Below are positions 27,088 through 36,186 of a stretch of DNA of 64,000 nucleotides, piece after piece. The stretch covers positions 806,001 through 870,000 of the forward strand of contig JAXMEL010000001.1 of NCBI GenBank assembly GCA_046348365.1. Reading direction: 5' to 3'. Within the stretch, counting starts at the first letter, position 1. The number at the start of each line of letters is the position of its first letter. Position numbers and translations under genes: made by a program. Source of the DNA: JAEUPI01 sp046348365 (GTDB lineage Bacteria > Pseudomonadota > Gammaproteobacteria > Burkholderiales > Burkholderiaceae_C). The notes under the pieces are model-generated. The model saw only the letters and a list, made by a program, of their open reading frames with translations, was not told where the DNA came from and did no database searches.

Positions 27088-27975
27088 TTGGCGGTCGAAA
27101 AGAGAGTCCGCTTCAAGCACCGCTGGCTGCCCTGGGCGCTGATCGCGCCACAGATGGCCGTCATCCTGGTGTTCTTCTTCCTGCCGGCGGGCCAGGCGCT
27201 GTACCAGAGCGCGTTCGTGCAGGACGCGTTCGGTGCGTCGATGCAGTACGTGGGGCTGGAGAACTTCGAACGCCTGTGGAACGACCCGACCTACATCGCG
27301 TCGTTCCGCACCACGGCGGTGTTCTCGGTGCTGGTGACGGTGGTGGGCCTGTCGGTGTCGCTGCTGCTGGCGGTGATGGCTGATCGCGTGGTGCGCGGCG
27401 CCATGGTCTACAAGACGCTGCTGATCCTGCCCTATGCGGTGGCGCCGGCGGTGGCCGGCGTGCTGTGGCTGTTCCTGTTCGCGCCATCGGTGGGCATCGT
27501 CAGCTACGCGCTGCAGCGCGCCGGCTTCGAGTGGAACCACCTGCTCAACGGCAACCACGCGATGACGCTGATCGTGCTGGCCGCGGTATGGAAGCAAATC
27601 TCCTACAACTTCCTGTTCTTCCTTGCGGGGCTGCAGTCGATCCCCAAGTCGCTGATCGAGGCCGCCGCGATCGACGGCGCGCGCCCGTGGCGGCGCTTCT
27701 GGACCATCGTGTTCCCGCTGCTGTCGCCGACCACCTTCTTCCTGCTGGTGATCAACGTCGTCTATGTGTTCATCGAGACCTTCGCGATCGTCGACGCCGC
27801 CACCAACGGCGGCCCGGGCAAGGACACGGCGATCCTGGTCTACAAGGTCTACTACGACGGCTTCAAGGCGCTCGACCTCGGCGGCTCGGCGGCGCAGTCG
27901 GTGGTGCTGATGATCATCCTGATCGTGCTGACCGCTATCCAATTCCGCTTCGTCGAGAAGAAGGTCCAGTACTGA
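27088..27975 (+). CDS. ugpA: sn-glycerol-3-phosphate ABC transporter, permease UgpA
   Basis: A 295-residue inner-membrane permease with six predicted transmembrane helices. The ABC-contact EAA loop reads EAAAIDGARPWRRFWTIVFP, and ILPYAVAPAVAGVLWLFLF and FETFAIVDAATNGGPGKDT-like sequence (FAIVDAATNGGPGKDT) match UgpA/MalF-type permeases. The only start consistent with the conserved N-terminus is a TTG at 27088, 6 bases after the ugpB stop, without a strong ribosome site; translation may depend on coupling to ugpB. Confidence 0.93.
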   Translation: MAVEKRVRFKHRWLPWALIAPQMAVILVFFFLPAGQALYQSAFVQDAFGASMQYVGLENFERLWNDPTYIASFRTTAVFSVLVTVVGLSVSLLLAVMADRVVRGAMVYKTLLILPYAVAPAVAGVLWLFLFAPSVGIVSYALQRAGFEWNHLLNGNHAMTLIVLAAVWKQISYNFLFFLAGLQSIPKSLIEAAAIDGARPWRRFWTIVFPLLSPTTFFLLVINVVYVFIETFAIVDAATNGGPGKDTAILVYKVYYDGFKALDLGGSAAQSVVLMIILIVLTAIQFRFVEKKVQY

Positions 27976-27982
27976 GCTCGCC

Positions 27983-28840
27983 ATGGTCGAACGCCGCCCT
28001 GCCTCCGTCGCGCTGTCGCACCTGGTGCTGGTGCTGGGCGTGTTGATCGTCGCCTTCCCGATTTACGTGACCTTCGTCGCGTCGACGCACACCTCGGCCG
28101 AGATCGTGCAGCAGGTGCCGATGCCGCTGACGCCGGGCTCGCACATGCTGGAGACCTACCGCGTCGCACTCACCGGCGGCGAGACGAGCTACGGCAGCAA
28201 GGTGCCGCCGGTGTGGCCGATGATGAAGATCAGCCTCGTGATGGCGCTGGTGATCACGCTCGGCAAGATCGCCATCTCGCTGCTGTCGGCGTTCGCCTTC
28301 GTGTACTTCCGCTTCCCCGGCCGCAGCATCTGCTTCTGGCTGATCTTCGTCACGCTGATGCTGCCGGTGGAGGTGCGGATCTTTCCCACCTACCAGGTGA
28401 TCTCCGACCTCGGCATGCTCAACACCTATGCCGGCCTCACCGTGCCGCTGATCGCCTCGGCCACCGCGACCTTCCTGTTCCGGCAGTTCTTCCTCACCGT
28501 GCCCGACGAGCTGGTGGAGGCCGCGCGCATCGACGGCGCCGGCCCGATGCGCTTCTTCAAGGACGTGCTGGTGCCGCTGTCGATGACCAGCATCGCAGCG
28601 CTCTTCGTGATCCAGTTCATCTACGGCTGGAACCAGTATCTGTGGCCGCTGCTGGTGACCACCAGCGAAGACATGTACCCGGTGGTCATGGGCATCAAGC
28701 GCATGTTCGCCGGCGGCGATGCGGCCAACGAATGGAACGTGATCATGGCCACCGCCCTCCTCGCGATGCTGCCGCCTGCCTTCGTGGTGTTGGTGATGCA
28801 GAGGTGGTTCGTCAAAGGTCTGGTGGACTCGGAGAAATAG
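27983..28840 (+). CDS. ugpE: sn-glycerol-3-phosphate ABC transporter, permease UgpE
   Basis: A 285-residue permease of the MalG type, partner of UgpA. The EAA loop is EAARIDGAGPMRFFKDVLVP; SAFAFVYFRFPGR and YGWNQYLWPLLVTTSEDMYP are strongly UgpE-like. Six transmembrane helices are expected. It begins 7 bases after ugpA. The conserved substrate-translocation segment is intact, so the transporter looks functional. Confidence 0.94.
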   Translation: MVERRPASVALSHLVLVLGVLIVAFPIYVTFVASTHTSAEIVQQVPMPLTPGSHMLETYRVALTGGETSYGSKVPPVWPMMKISLVMALVITLGKIAISLLSAFAFVYFRFPGRSICFWLIFVTLMLPVEVRIFPTYQVISDLGMLNTYAGLTVPLIASATATFLFRQFFLTVPDELVEAARIDGAGPMRFFKDVLVPLSMTSIAALFVIQFIYGWNQYLWPLLVTTSEDMYPVVMGIKRMFAGGDAANEWNVIMATALLAMLPPAFVVLVMQRWFVKGLVDSEK

Positions 28841-28875
28841 GCACGCCGGCCCACACGGCCGGCATTTGGAGCATC

Positions 28876-29937
<1,062 letters not shown>

Positions 29938-29950
29938 TGAGCGTGCCGAC

Positions 29951-30712
29951 ATGAGCCAGACCGCGCATTGGCCCTACCCGCTGTGGATCGCGCACCGCGG
30001 CGCAGGCAAGCTGGCGCCCGAGAACACGCTGGCCGCGTTCCGCGTCGGCGCGGCCCATGGCTACCACGCGTTCGAGTGCGACGTGAAGCTCTCGGCCGAC
30101 GGCGTGCCGTTCCTGCTGCATGACGACACGCTGGAGCGCACCACCAATGGCACGGGCCGCGCCGGCGACAAGCCCTGGGCCGAGTTGTCGCGGCTGGACG
30201 CCGGCACCTGGCACAGCCGCGCCTATGCGGGTGAGCCGCTCGCGAGCTTCGAGGCGATCGCCGCCTACTGCCTGGCCAACCACTTCAGCCTCGACCTCGA
30301 GATCAAGCCCACGCCCGGCCTCGAGCTGGAAACAGGCCGCGCCGTGGGCGAATGCGTGCGCGGGCTCTGGCGCGGCACGCCGCCGCTGCTCAGCTCATTC
30401 CGCCCCGAGTCGCTCGCCGGTGCGCGCGAAGCCGCGCCCGAGCTGCCGCGCGCGCTGCTGCTCGACACGCTGTGGCCCGATTGCCTGGCCGTGGCCGAGG
30501 CGCTCGGCTGCGCGGCCGTGATCGCCAACCACCAGATCATGGATGCCGCATTGATCGCGCAGATCCATGGCGCCGGCCGGCGCGCACTGGTCTACACCGT
30601 CAACGACCCCGACCGGGCGCAGGCCCTGATCGCGCTCGGCATCGACGGCATCGTCACCGATGCCGTCGATCGGCTGTCGCCGCAGGCGATCCGAGCGCCG
30701 GTCAGCCCTTGA
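29951..30712 (+). CDS. ugpQ: glycerophosphodiester phosphodiesterase
   Basis: A 253-residue GDPD enzyme that hydrolyses glycerophosphodiesters to glycerol-3-phosphate plus an alcohol. Catalytic and metal motifs are WIAHRGAGKLAPENTLAAF (HR and EN), ECDVKLSADG and FLLHDDTLERTTNG, with LDLEIKP as the later acidic metal ligand. There is no signal peptide, which fits the cytosolic UgpQ type acting on imported diesters. It closes the operon. Its 3' end overlaps the convergent beta-helix gene by 11 bases. Confidence 0.94.
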   Translation: MSQTAHWPYPLWIAHRGAGKLAPENTLAAFRVGAAHGYHAFECDVKLSADGVPFLLHDDTLERTTNGTGRAGDKPWAELSRLDAGTWHSRAYAGEPLASFEAIAAYCLANHFSLDLEIKPTPGLELETGRAVGECVRGLWRGTPPLLSSFRPESLAGAREAAPELPRALLLDTLWPDCLAVAEALGCAAVIANHQIMDAALIAQIHGAGRRALVYTVNDPDRAQALIALGIDGIVTDAVDRLSPQAIRAPVSP

Positions 30713-32246
30713 AATCCAGCGCCAGCCGCCACCCGGGGTTGGCACCTTCGCCGCCGTAGGCGCCGCGGTAGGCGAGATCGCGCGCCTTGCGGTTGAAGTC
30801 GAGCCCGGCGTCGGCGAACGCATCGAGACCCGTCGTCGCCAATGGTGATGCGGCTTGCTTGAGCGCGCTGCCCGCCTTCGGGTACAGATCCAGTGAGCCG
30901 ATGGCACCGCCCGGATTGATCACATAGGCTGCGACATTGGCGTACGAATCGGTCACGTTCTGCGACGCGCTGGCCGCAGTGCCGCTGGTCGAAATCGGCG
31001 TGCCGGCGGTGAAGACTGCGTTGCCGAACACCTTCTGCGTAGCGCCGGAGATGCCGCCCGACACCGCGATCGCGGATGAGCTTCCGCTGCTGACCACGGT
31101 GTTGCCGAAGATGACGACATCGCGCACCGATCCGTTGTGCGTCTGCACGCGCACCGCCGCGTCGTCGGCCACCATCACGTTGGCGTAGAAGGCGATGTTG
31201 CCCTCGCCCTGGAACAGCGACTCGGTGGGATTGCGATGGAAGAAGTTGCCGTAGATGGCAAAGCCGTTGGTCGAGCCCGGGCCGCTGGGCGGGCAATCGC
31301 CCACGAGCAGATTCGGCCGCGCGTTCGCGCCGGTGGAACTGCTGCCGGCCGACTTCGCGAACACGTTGTTGCGGATGATCGTGGTCGTCTTGCCCGTGGG
31401 CATGCCCGACGGAACGCCGGTCCACACCACCTGATGCTTCACCTGGATGCAGTAGCCGATGGTGTCGAGAATCAGGTTGTTCTCGATGAGCCCGTTCACG
31501 AATGGGCTGTCGCCGTTGGAGTTGCCGAGGTACATGCCCGTGCCGGCACCCTCGATCCGGTTGCGGCGGATGATCCAGTTCCAGGTCGGTTGGCCGGTGG
31601 TGGAGATGCCGACGATCTGCTGGTCGCCCCCGAGGCCGTGGAAGTAGTTGTCCTCGATCGTGATGTCGTGCGCCGGCCCCTGCGTGGCGACGCCGAACCC
31701 CGCAAGGCCCCGGCCGTTCACTTCGAGGCGCCGGACCACCACGTAGCTGGCATTGGCCAGGCGAATCGTGTTGTGGGTATCGCGGCCGAACAGCACGGGC
31801 CGCGGCCCCGTGTCGGGCCCGGTGATCACGATGGGCGCGGCGGCGGTGCCGTTCAGGTCGAAGATCGGCAGGCCGGGCGGGCTCGACGTGTCGGCGCCCT
31901 GCGCGTCGATGCCGTAGTTGCCGGGTGCCAGCAGCAGCGTGTCGCCGGCCTTGAGTGCCGCCAGCTTGGCCAGGTAGTTCGACGGGTCGGCCTGGATGAC
32001 GTTGCCGCTCGAGCCAGGCGACGGCGCAGGTGCGGGTGTGGGCGCCGGTGTCGGCGCGGGGGTCGGCGACGGCGATGTGGGCGATGGCGCAGGCGCGGGG
32101 TTGGGCGAAGGGCCAGCCACCGGTGCAGCAGCGGCGCCGGTGTCGCCTGCTCCGCCACACCCGCCCGCCGCGAAGCCCGCAATGCCCACGGCGGCGGTCT
32201 GCAGAAAGAGTCGGCGCGCGCGCGCAATTCGCTGTGGCTTGCTCAT
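30702..32246 (-). CDS. secreted right-handed parallel beta-helix repeat protein
   Basis: A 514-residue extracytoplasmic protein. The N-terminus has a twin-arginine pattern (ARRLFLQTAAVGIAGFAAG) followed at once by GGCGG; the Cys could be lipidated but the lipobox is poor. A Pro/Ala/Ser/Thr linker (about residues 50-80) tethers a repetitive domain with many N-N and D-N turns (IIRRNRIEGAGTGMYLGNSN, IIRNNVFAKSAG) typical of pectate-lyase-like right-handed beta-helices. Substrate is unknown; polysaccharide binding or cleavage is a fair guess. It stands alone and converges on ugpQ. The ATG at 32246 was chosen because the Tat motif follows it; an ATG 60 bases upstream is possible. Confidence 0.75.
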   Translation of the reverse strand: MSKPQRIARARRLFLQTAAVGIAGFAAGGCGGAGDTGAAAAPVAGPSPNPAPAPSPTSPSPTPAPTPAPTPAPAPSPGSSGNVIQADPSNYLAKLAALKAGDTLLLAPGNYGIDAQGADTSSPPGLPIFDLNGTAAAPIVITGPDTGPRPVLFGRDTHNTIRLANASYVVVRRLEVNGRGLAGFGVATQGPAHDITIEDNYFHGLGGDQQIVGISTTGQPTWNWIIRRNRIEGAGTGMYLGNSNGDSPFVNGLIENNLILDTIGYCIQVKHQVVWTGVPSGMPTGKTTTIIRNNVFAKSAGSSSTGANARPNLLVGDCPPSGPGSTNGFAIYGNFFHRNPTESLFQGEGNIAFYANVMVADDAAVRVQTHNGSVRDVVIFGNTVVSSGSSSAIAVSGGISGATQKVFGNAVFTAGTPISTSGTAASASQNVTDSYANVAAYVINPGGAIGSLDLYPKAGSALKQAASPLATTGLDAFADAGLDFNRKARDLAYRGAYGGEGANPGWRLALDFKG

Positions 32247-32383
32247 CGGGTCACGACGCCGGGCATGCAGCCGGCGTGCGATGGAATGGAGCCGCATTGT
32301 GAGCACGCGCCACGGCCCCAGCGAAACCGCTTGTTAACCGCTGCCGGCTCGGCGGACGAACCCGCCCGCATCCGCGACAGCGG

Positions 32384-32980
32384 TCACGCCGCTTCCTCCA
32401 CGCCGCGCACGCGCGAGTAGATCAACGTGTCCCGCGGCTGCCCGTCCACGCCCAGCACGTCGCGCCGCAGCAGCCCTTCGAAGGTGTAGCCCGCGCGCTC
32501 GGCCACGCGGCGGCTGGCCGCGTTGGTGGCCGCCATGCGGATCTCCACCCGCGTGGCGCGCAGCTGGTCGAACGCCAGTCGCGTGAGCCGCGCCACCGCC
32601 TCGGCGACGATGCCGCGCCGCACGTCGCCGCTGCGGCGCCAGTAGCCGATCTCGAAGCGCGGCACGCTCCAGTCGATGCGGTGCAGCCCGCTGGCGCCGA
32701 CGATGCGCTCGGCGCCGCCTGCGCCGGGCTCGACGATGAACAGCGGCAGATCCTCGCGCTTGGCGAAGCGCGCGGCCATGCGCCGGCACTCCAGCTCGGA
32801 CTCCTCCGGCGTCGGCGTCTTCTGCGCCCAGAACATCCACGGCCGCAGCGACTCGATCGACGCGCACACCGCCGCGTTGAGCAGCGCGCCGTCGCCCGGC
32901 CGCGGCGCACGCAGCACGAAGCGGCCGGTGTCGATCTCGGCCGGCAGGTCGACCATCAAGGGTTCGAGCGTCGCGTTCAT
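32384..32980 (-). CDS. GNAT family N-acetyltransferase (RimJ/RimL-like)
   Basis: A 198-residue acetyltransferase resembling the ribosomal-protein-serine/alanine acetyltransferase group. RFVLRAPRPGDGALLNAAVC starts the domain, FEIGYWRRSGDVRRGIVAEA is the acetyl-CoA-binding region, and ATNAASRRVAERAGYTFEGL is the conserved motif B. The ATG at 32980 overlaps the MFS stop as TGATG, so the two are co-translated. The substrate cannot be told from the sequence. Confidence 0.87.
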   Translation of the reverse strand: MNATLEPLMVDLPAEIDTGRFVLRAPRPGDGALLNAAVCASIESLRPWMFWAQKTPTPEESELECRRMAARFAKREDLPLFIVEPGAGGAERIVGASGLHRIDWSVPRFEIGYWRRSGDVRRGIVAEAVARLTRLAFDQLRATRVEIRMAATNAASRRVAERAGYTFEGLLRRDVLGVDGQPRDTLIYSRVRGVEEAA

Positions 32981-34329
32981 CAGGCACCCTCCAGCGATGT
33001 CGTCACCGGCGCTGCGCTTTCGTAGCCCACCGCCTCCTCGGGGACGTGCGGCTTCGGCAGCTCGCGCACCGAGCGCACCACGCCCAGTGCCGCCGCCACG
33101 CCGGCCAGCAGCAGCGCGCCGGTGCCGGCGAACGCGAGCGACGCGCGCAGCCCCACGTGTTCGCCGAGCCAGCCGCCGATCAACGCGCCCGGGCCGGCCG
33201 GGATCAGGATCAGCCAGCGCATCGTGCTCGTCATGCGGCCCAGCAGCGGCTCGGGCGTGACCGCCTGGCGCAGCGCCAGGAAGTTCACGAAGATCAGCAC
33301 CGCGCCGACACCGAAGGCGAACAGCATGAACGCGAATGCCGCCACGCCCCAGCGATCGGCCGGCGCCACCGCCAGCGCGAGCCAGCCGAGCGCGCAGATC
33401 GCGATGGCCACCGGCAGGCTCGGCCCCGGCCCGATGCGCCGGCTGATCGCATGGCCCGACAGGCTCGCCAGCACCGTGCCGACACCGAGCGCGACGAAGC
33501 ACAGGCCGATCTGCTGCTCCGACAGGCCCAACACCTGCGTGGCGAACAGGATCGTCACCACCATCGCGCATTGGTGGCAGAGCTGCCAGCAGCCCACCAC
33601 CGACGCCAGCGCCACCAGCAGCTTCGTGCGCCGCACGAAGCTCAGGCCTTCGCGCAGGTCGCGCCAGAAGTGCGCATCGGGCTTCGGCTCGCGCCGCTCG
33701 GTGACGCGGATGCCGCGCAGGATCCACGCCGACCACAGCAGCATCAGCGCATCGACCAGCAGCGCCAGCGGCGCACCGAGCGCGCGGATCAGCAGCCCGG
33801 CCAGACCCGGCCCCACGACCTCGGCGCCAGAGCCGGCGAGCGCGTTCTTCGCGTGCGCCTCCACCAGCCGCTCGCGCGGCACCACCTGCGTGAGCACGAT
33901 CTGCGCCGCGCTGCCGGCGGTGGTGAACACCGTGCCGAGCGCGAAGCCCACCGTATAGAGCCACGGCATCGACAGCCAGCCCAGCGCCCATGCCAGCGGC
34001 ACGCTGGCCACCGTGAACGCGAGCATCGTCTCGCCGCCGATGTACACCGGCAGCTTGCGCACGCGGTCGAGCCACACGCCCGCCGGCAGCGAGAACAGCA
34101 CGAAAGGCGCGATCTCCATCGCCGTGAGCAGGCCCATCTGCGTCGGCGAGGCCTTCAGCAGCACGGCCGCGGTGAGCGGCAGCGCGAGCATCGTCACCTG
34201 CCCGCCCAGCGAGCTGACGAGGATCGAGCTCCACAGCCGCCGATAGGTGGCCTGGCGCAGCAGGTCGTGCGGCGGCAGCGCGAGCCGTTCGCGCAGCGCC
34301 TGCATCAGTTTGTTGTTCGTTCTTCGCAT
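32980..34329 (-). CDS. MFS transporter (EntS-type major facilitator)
   Basis: A 449-residue major facilitator with twelve predicted helices. RLWSSILVSSLGGQVTMLAL begins the first helix region, and LPAGVWLDRVRKLPVYIGGE is the loop 2-3 motif A. The overall pattern resembles the MFS_3/EntS-like exporters that release siderophores or drugs; no substrate can be assigned. The ATG at 34329 (RRTNNKLMQAL follows) is preceded by a purine-rich AAAGAAG. The longer upstream frame runs through a hairpin and is unlikely to be translated. It is downstream of a 49-codon ORF and coupled to a GNAT gene. Confidence 0.85.
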   Translation of the reverse strand: MRRTNNKLMQALRERLALPPHDLLRQATYRRLWSSILVSSLGGQVTMLALPLTAAVLLKASPTQMGLLTAMEIAPFVLFSLPAGVWLDRVRKLPVYIGGETMLAFTVASVPLAWALGWLSMPWLYTVGFALGTVFTTAGSAAQIVLTQVVPRERLVEAHAKNALAGSGAEVVGPGLAGLLIRALGAPLALLVDALMLLWSAWILRGIRVTERREPKPDAHFWRDLREGLSFVRRTKLLVALASVVGCWQLCHQCAMVVTILFATQVLGLSEQQIGLCFVALGVGTVLASLSGHAISRRIGPGPSLPVAIAICALGWLALAVAPADRWGVAAFAFMLFAFGVGAVLIFVNFLALRQAVTPEPLLGRMTSTMRWLILIPAGPGALIGGWLGEHVGLRASLAFAGTGALLLAGVAAALGVVRSVRELPKPHVPEEAVGYESAAPVTTSLEGA

Positions 34330-34417
34330 CGTCTTCTTTCGTTGTCGACTGGTGCCCTCGTGAGGCAACCGCGTCGACGGTGGAACAACAGCGCGGGAGA
34401 TCGAGAAATCCGCCACT

Positions 34418-34437
34418 CCCGCTGACTTCTCAGCGGG
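34418..34437. repeat. stem-loop between a small ORF and the MFS gene
   Basis: CCCGCTGA (34418-34425) and TCAGCGGG (34430-34437) are exact complements separated by CTTC; a G-U pair and a G-C pair extend the stem. On the minus strand it follows the stop of the 49-codon ORF by about 40 bases and precedes the MFS start by about 90. There is no T-run, so it may be an attenuator or processing hairpin rather than a full terminator. Confidence 0.5.
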
Positions 34438-34477
34438 GGCCTCGATCAGAGGCTGTGTACCGAGAGAAGCGCTTGGG

Positions 34478-34627
34478 CTATCGCAGCGCGAACGAATTGT
34501 TCGCGGCCGCGGAGCCGATGGTCGACGGCAGGCCGACGCATGCGGCGAGGCCCACGGCGACCGTCGACGCACGCACGATCAGCGTGCCGCGGCCGGCCCG
34601 TTGATGCATGGTGGTGAGGTCTTTCAT
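34478..34627 (-). CDS. small hypothetical protein (49 residues)
   Basis: An ORF of 49 codons starting ATG with GAGGA about 8 bases ahead. The product begins MKDLTTMHQRAGRG, then has a weakly hydrophobic stretch (VRASTVAVGLAACVGLPS) that could be a short membrane segment, and ends SAAANNSFALR. I do not recognise it. It is in front of the MFS/GNAT pair, separated by the stem-loop above, so it might be a regulatory leader peptide or an independent small membrane protein. A palindrome TGGCGC-N3-GCGCCA lies about 65 bases upstream of its start. Its codons show the G/C third positions of the other genes, supporting coding. Confidence 0.45.
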   Translation of the reverse strand: MKDLTTMHQRAGRGTLIVRASTVAVGLAACVGLPSTIGSAAANNSFALR

Positions 34628-34756
34628 CGTGAGTCCTCGCGTTGAAGTGGGAAGCATGCTAGCAGCCCGGGTTGATCCCGCGCAAGAGGGGTTGGCGCGA
34701 TGCGCCACGCCCGATGTCACACGAACTAGGGAGTCCGCCGCCCTACGGCCCGCGGA

Positions 34757-35986
34757 TCACGAGCGGTAGTCGGCGTTGATGCTCACGTAGTCGTGCGAGA
34801 GGTCGCAGGTCCAGACCTCGCCCGTGCTGCTGCCGCGATGCAGGTCCACGCGCACGGTGATCTCGGCTTGCTTCATCACGCGCTGGCCCTGCTCTTCGCG
34901 GTAGTCGGGGTGGCGCCCACCCTGGCGTGCCACGTGCACGTCGTCGAGGTAGAGGTCGATGCGCGTCTGGTCGAGGTCGTCGATGCCGGCATAGCCCACC
35001 GCAGCGAGGATGCGCCCGAGGTTGGGGTCGCTGGCGAAGAACGCGGTCTTCACCAGCGGCGAGTGGCCGATCGCATACGCCACCTTGCGGCATTCGTCGT
35101 CGCTGCGGCCGCCTTGCACGCGCACGGTGATGAACTTGGTGGCGCCCTCGCCGTCGCGCACGATGGCCTGCGCCAGCTGCTGCGCGACCGCCACCACCGC
35201 GTCGCGCAGCGCGCGGCCGTCGGCGCAATCGAGCGCGTCGATGCGCGCGTGGCCCGCGCGCTGCGTGGCCATCAGCACGAACGAGTCGTTGGTCGAGGTG
35301 TCGCCGTCGATGGTGATGCGGTTGAAGCTCGAGTCGGCCGCTTCGCGCACCAGCTGCTGCAGCGCGGCCGGCGCGATCACCGCGTCGGTGGCCACGTAGC
35401 CGAGCATCGTCGCCATGTTGGGCCGGATCATGCCGGCGCCCTTGGCGATGCCAGTCACCGTCACCGTCTTGCCCCCGACGGCAACGCGACGCGACGCCGC
35501 CTTGGGCAGCGTGTCGGTGGTCATGATGCCTTCGGCCGCGTCGGCCCAGGCGTCGGCCTTCAGCGCGGCCACCGCGGCGGGCAGGCCGGCTTCGATGCGC
35601 TCGATCGGCAGCGTCTCCATGATCACGCCGGTCGAGAACGGCAGCACCTGCTCGGGTTCGCACTTCAGCAATGCGGCCAGCGCGACGCAGCTGCGCCGCG
35701 CGCGAGCCAAGCCGTCTTCGCCGGTGCCGGCATTGGCATTACCGGTGTTGACCACCAGCGCCCGGATGCCGCCACTCGCCGCCAGATGCTCGCGGCACAG
35801 CTGCACCGGCGCGGCGCAGAAGCGGTTGCGCGTGAACACGCCGGCCACCGCGGCGCCCTCGTCGAGCGCGAAGACCACCAGGTCCTTGCGGTTGGCCTTG
35901 CGGATGCCGGCCATGGCCACGCCGATGCGCAGGCCGGGTACGGGGTGGAGCTCGGCCGGGTTCGGCGCTTTCAGGTTGACGGGCAT
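34757..35986 (-). CDS. argJ: bifunctional ornithine acetyltransferase/N-acetylglutamate synthase
   Basis: A 409-residue ArgJ that transfers acetyl from N-acetylornithine to glutamate in the cyclic arginine pathway, and can make acetylglutamate from acetyl-CoA in the bifunctional forms. GIAKGAGMIRPNMATMLGY contains the autocleavage site; cleavage before Thr193 would give the alpha and beta chains. DTSTNDSFVLMATQ and the C-terminal DYVSINADYRS are conserved. The ATG at 35986 gives the normal family length; an upstream in-frame ATG adds an arginine-rich stretch not expected of ArgJ. It is divergent from the secretion operon (200-base gap with no clear element). Confidence 0.96.
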   Translation of the reverse strand: MPVNLKAPNPAELHPVPGLRIGVAMAGIRKANRKDLVVFALDEGAAVAGVFTRNRFCAAPVQLCREHLAASGGIRALVVNTGNANAGTGEDGLARARRSCVALAALLKCEPEQVLPFSTGVIMETLPIERIEAGLPAAVAALKADAWADAAEGIMTTDTLPKAASRRVAVGGKTVTVTGIAKGAGMIRPNMATMLGYVATDAVIAPAALQQLVREAADSSFNRITIDGDTSTNDSFVLMATQRAGHARIDALDCADGRALRDAVVAVAQQLAQAIVRDGEGATKFITVRVQGGRSDDECRKVAYAIGHSPLVKTAFFASDPNLGRILAAVGYAGIDDLDQTRIDLYLDDVHVARQGGRHPDYREEQGQRVMKQAEITVRVDLHRGSSTGEVWTCDLSHDYVSINADYRS

Positions 35987-36186
35987 GGCGGGAGCAGCTG
36001 CGCGGTGGAGTCGGGTCGCGGCAGTGTATGCGTGCCGGAACGAACCCGAACTCGGCTTGAACCGCAGCGCCGCGAGCCGCAACCCACGCCCCGACCAGCC
36101 CGGCGGCGATGCGCACGATCACCCACCCTCTCGGCCCCGTGACCCGCGCTCCGTCCGCCGGCGGTCGTCCTTCTGCAGGGGATGCC

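Noticed and set aside
31990..32110. Short tandem repeat near the start of the beta-helix gene as a mobile or phase-variable repeat
   Set aside because: It encodes the Pro/Ala/Thr linker with irregular units; there are no perfect short repeats of the kind that slip.
32384..34234. A 616-residue minus-strand frame joining the acetyltransferase to an upstream region
   Set aside because: Only the part from 32980 downward encodes the GNAT domain; the rest is an out-of-frame reading of the MFS gene.
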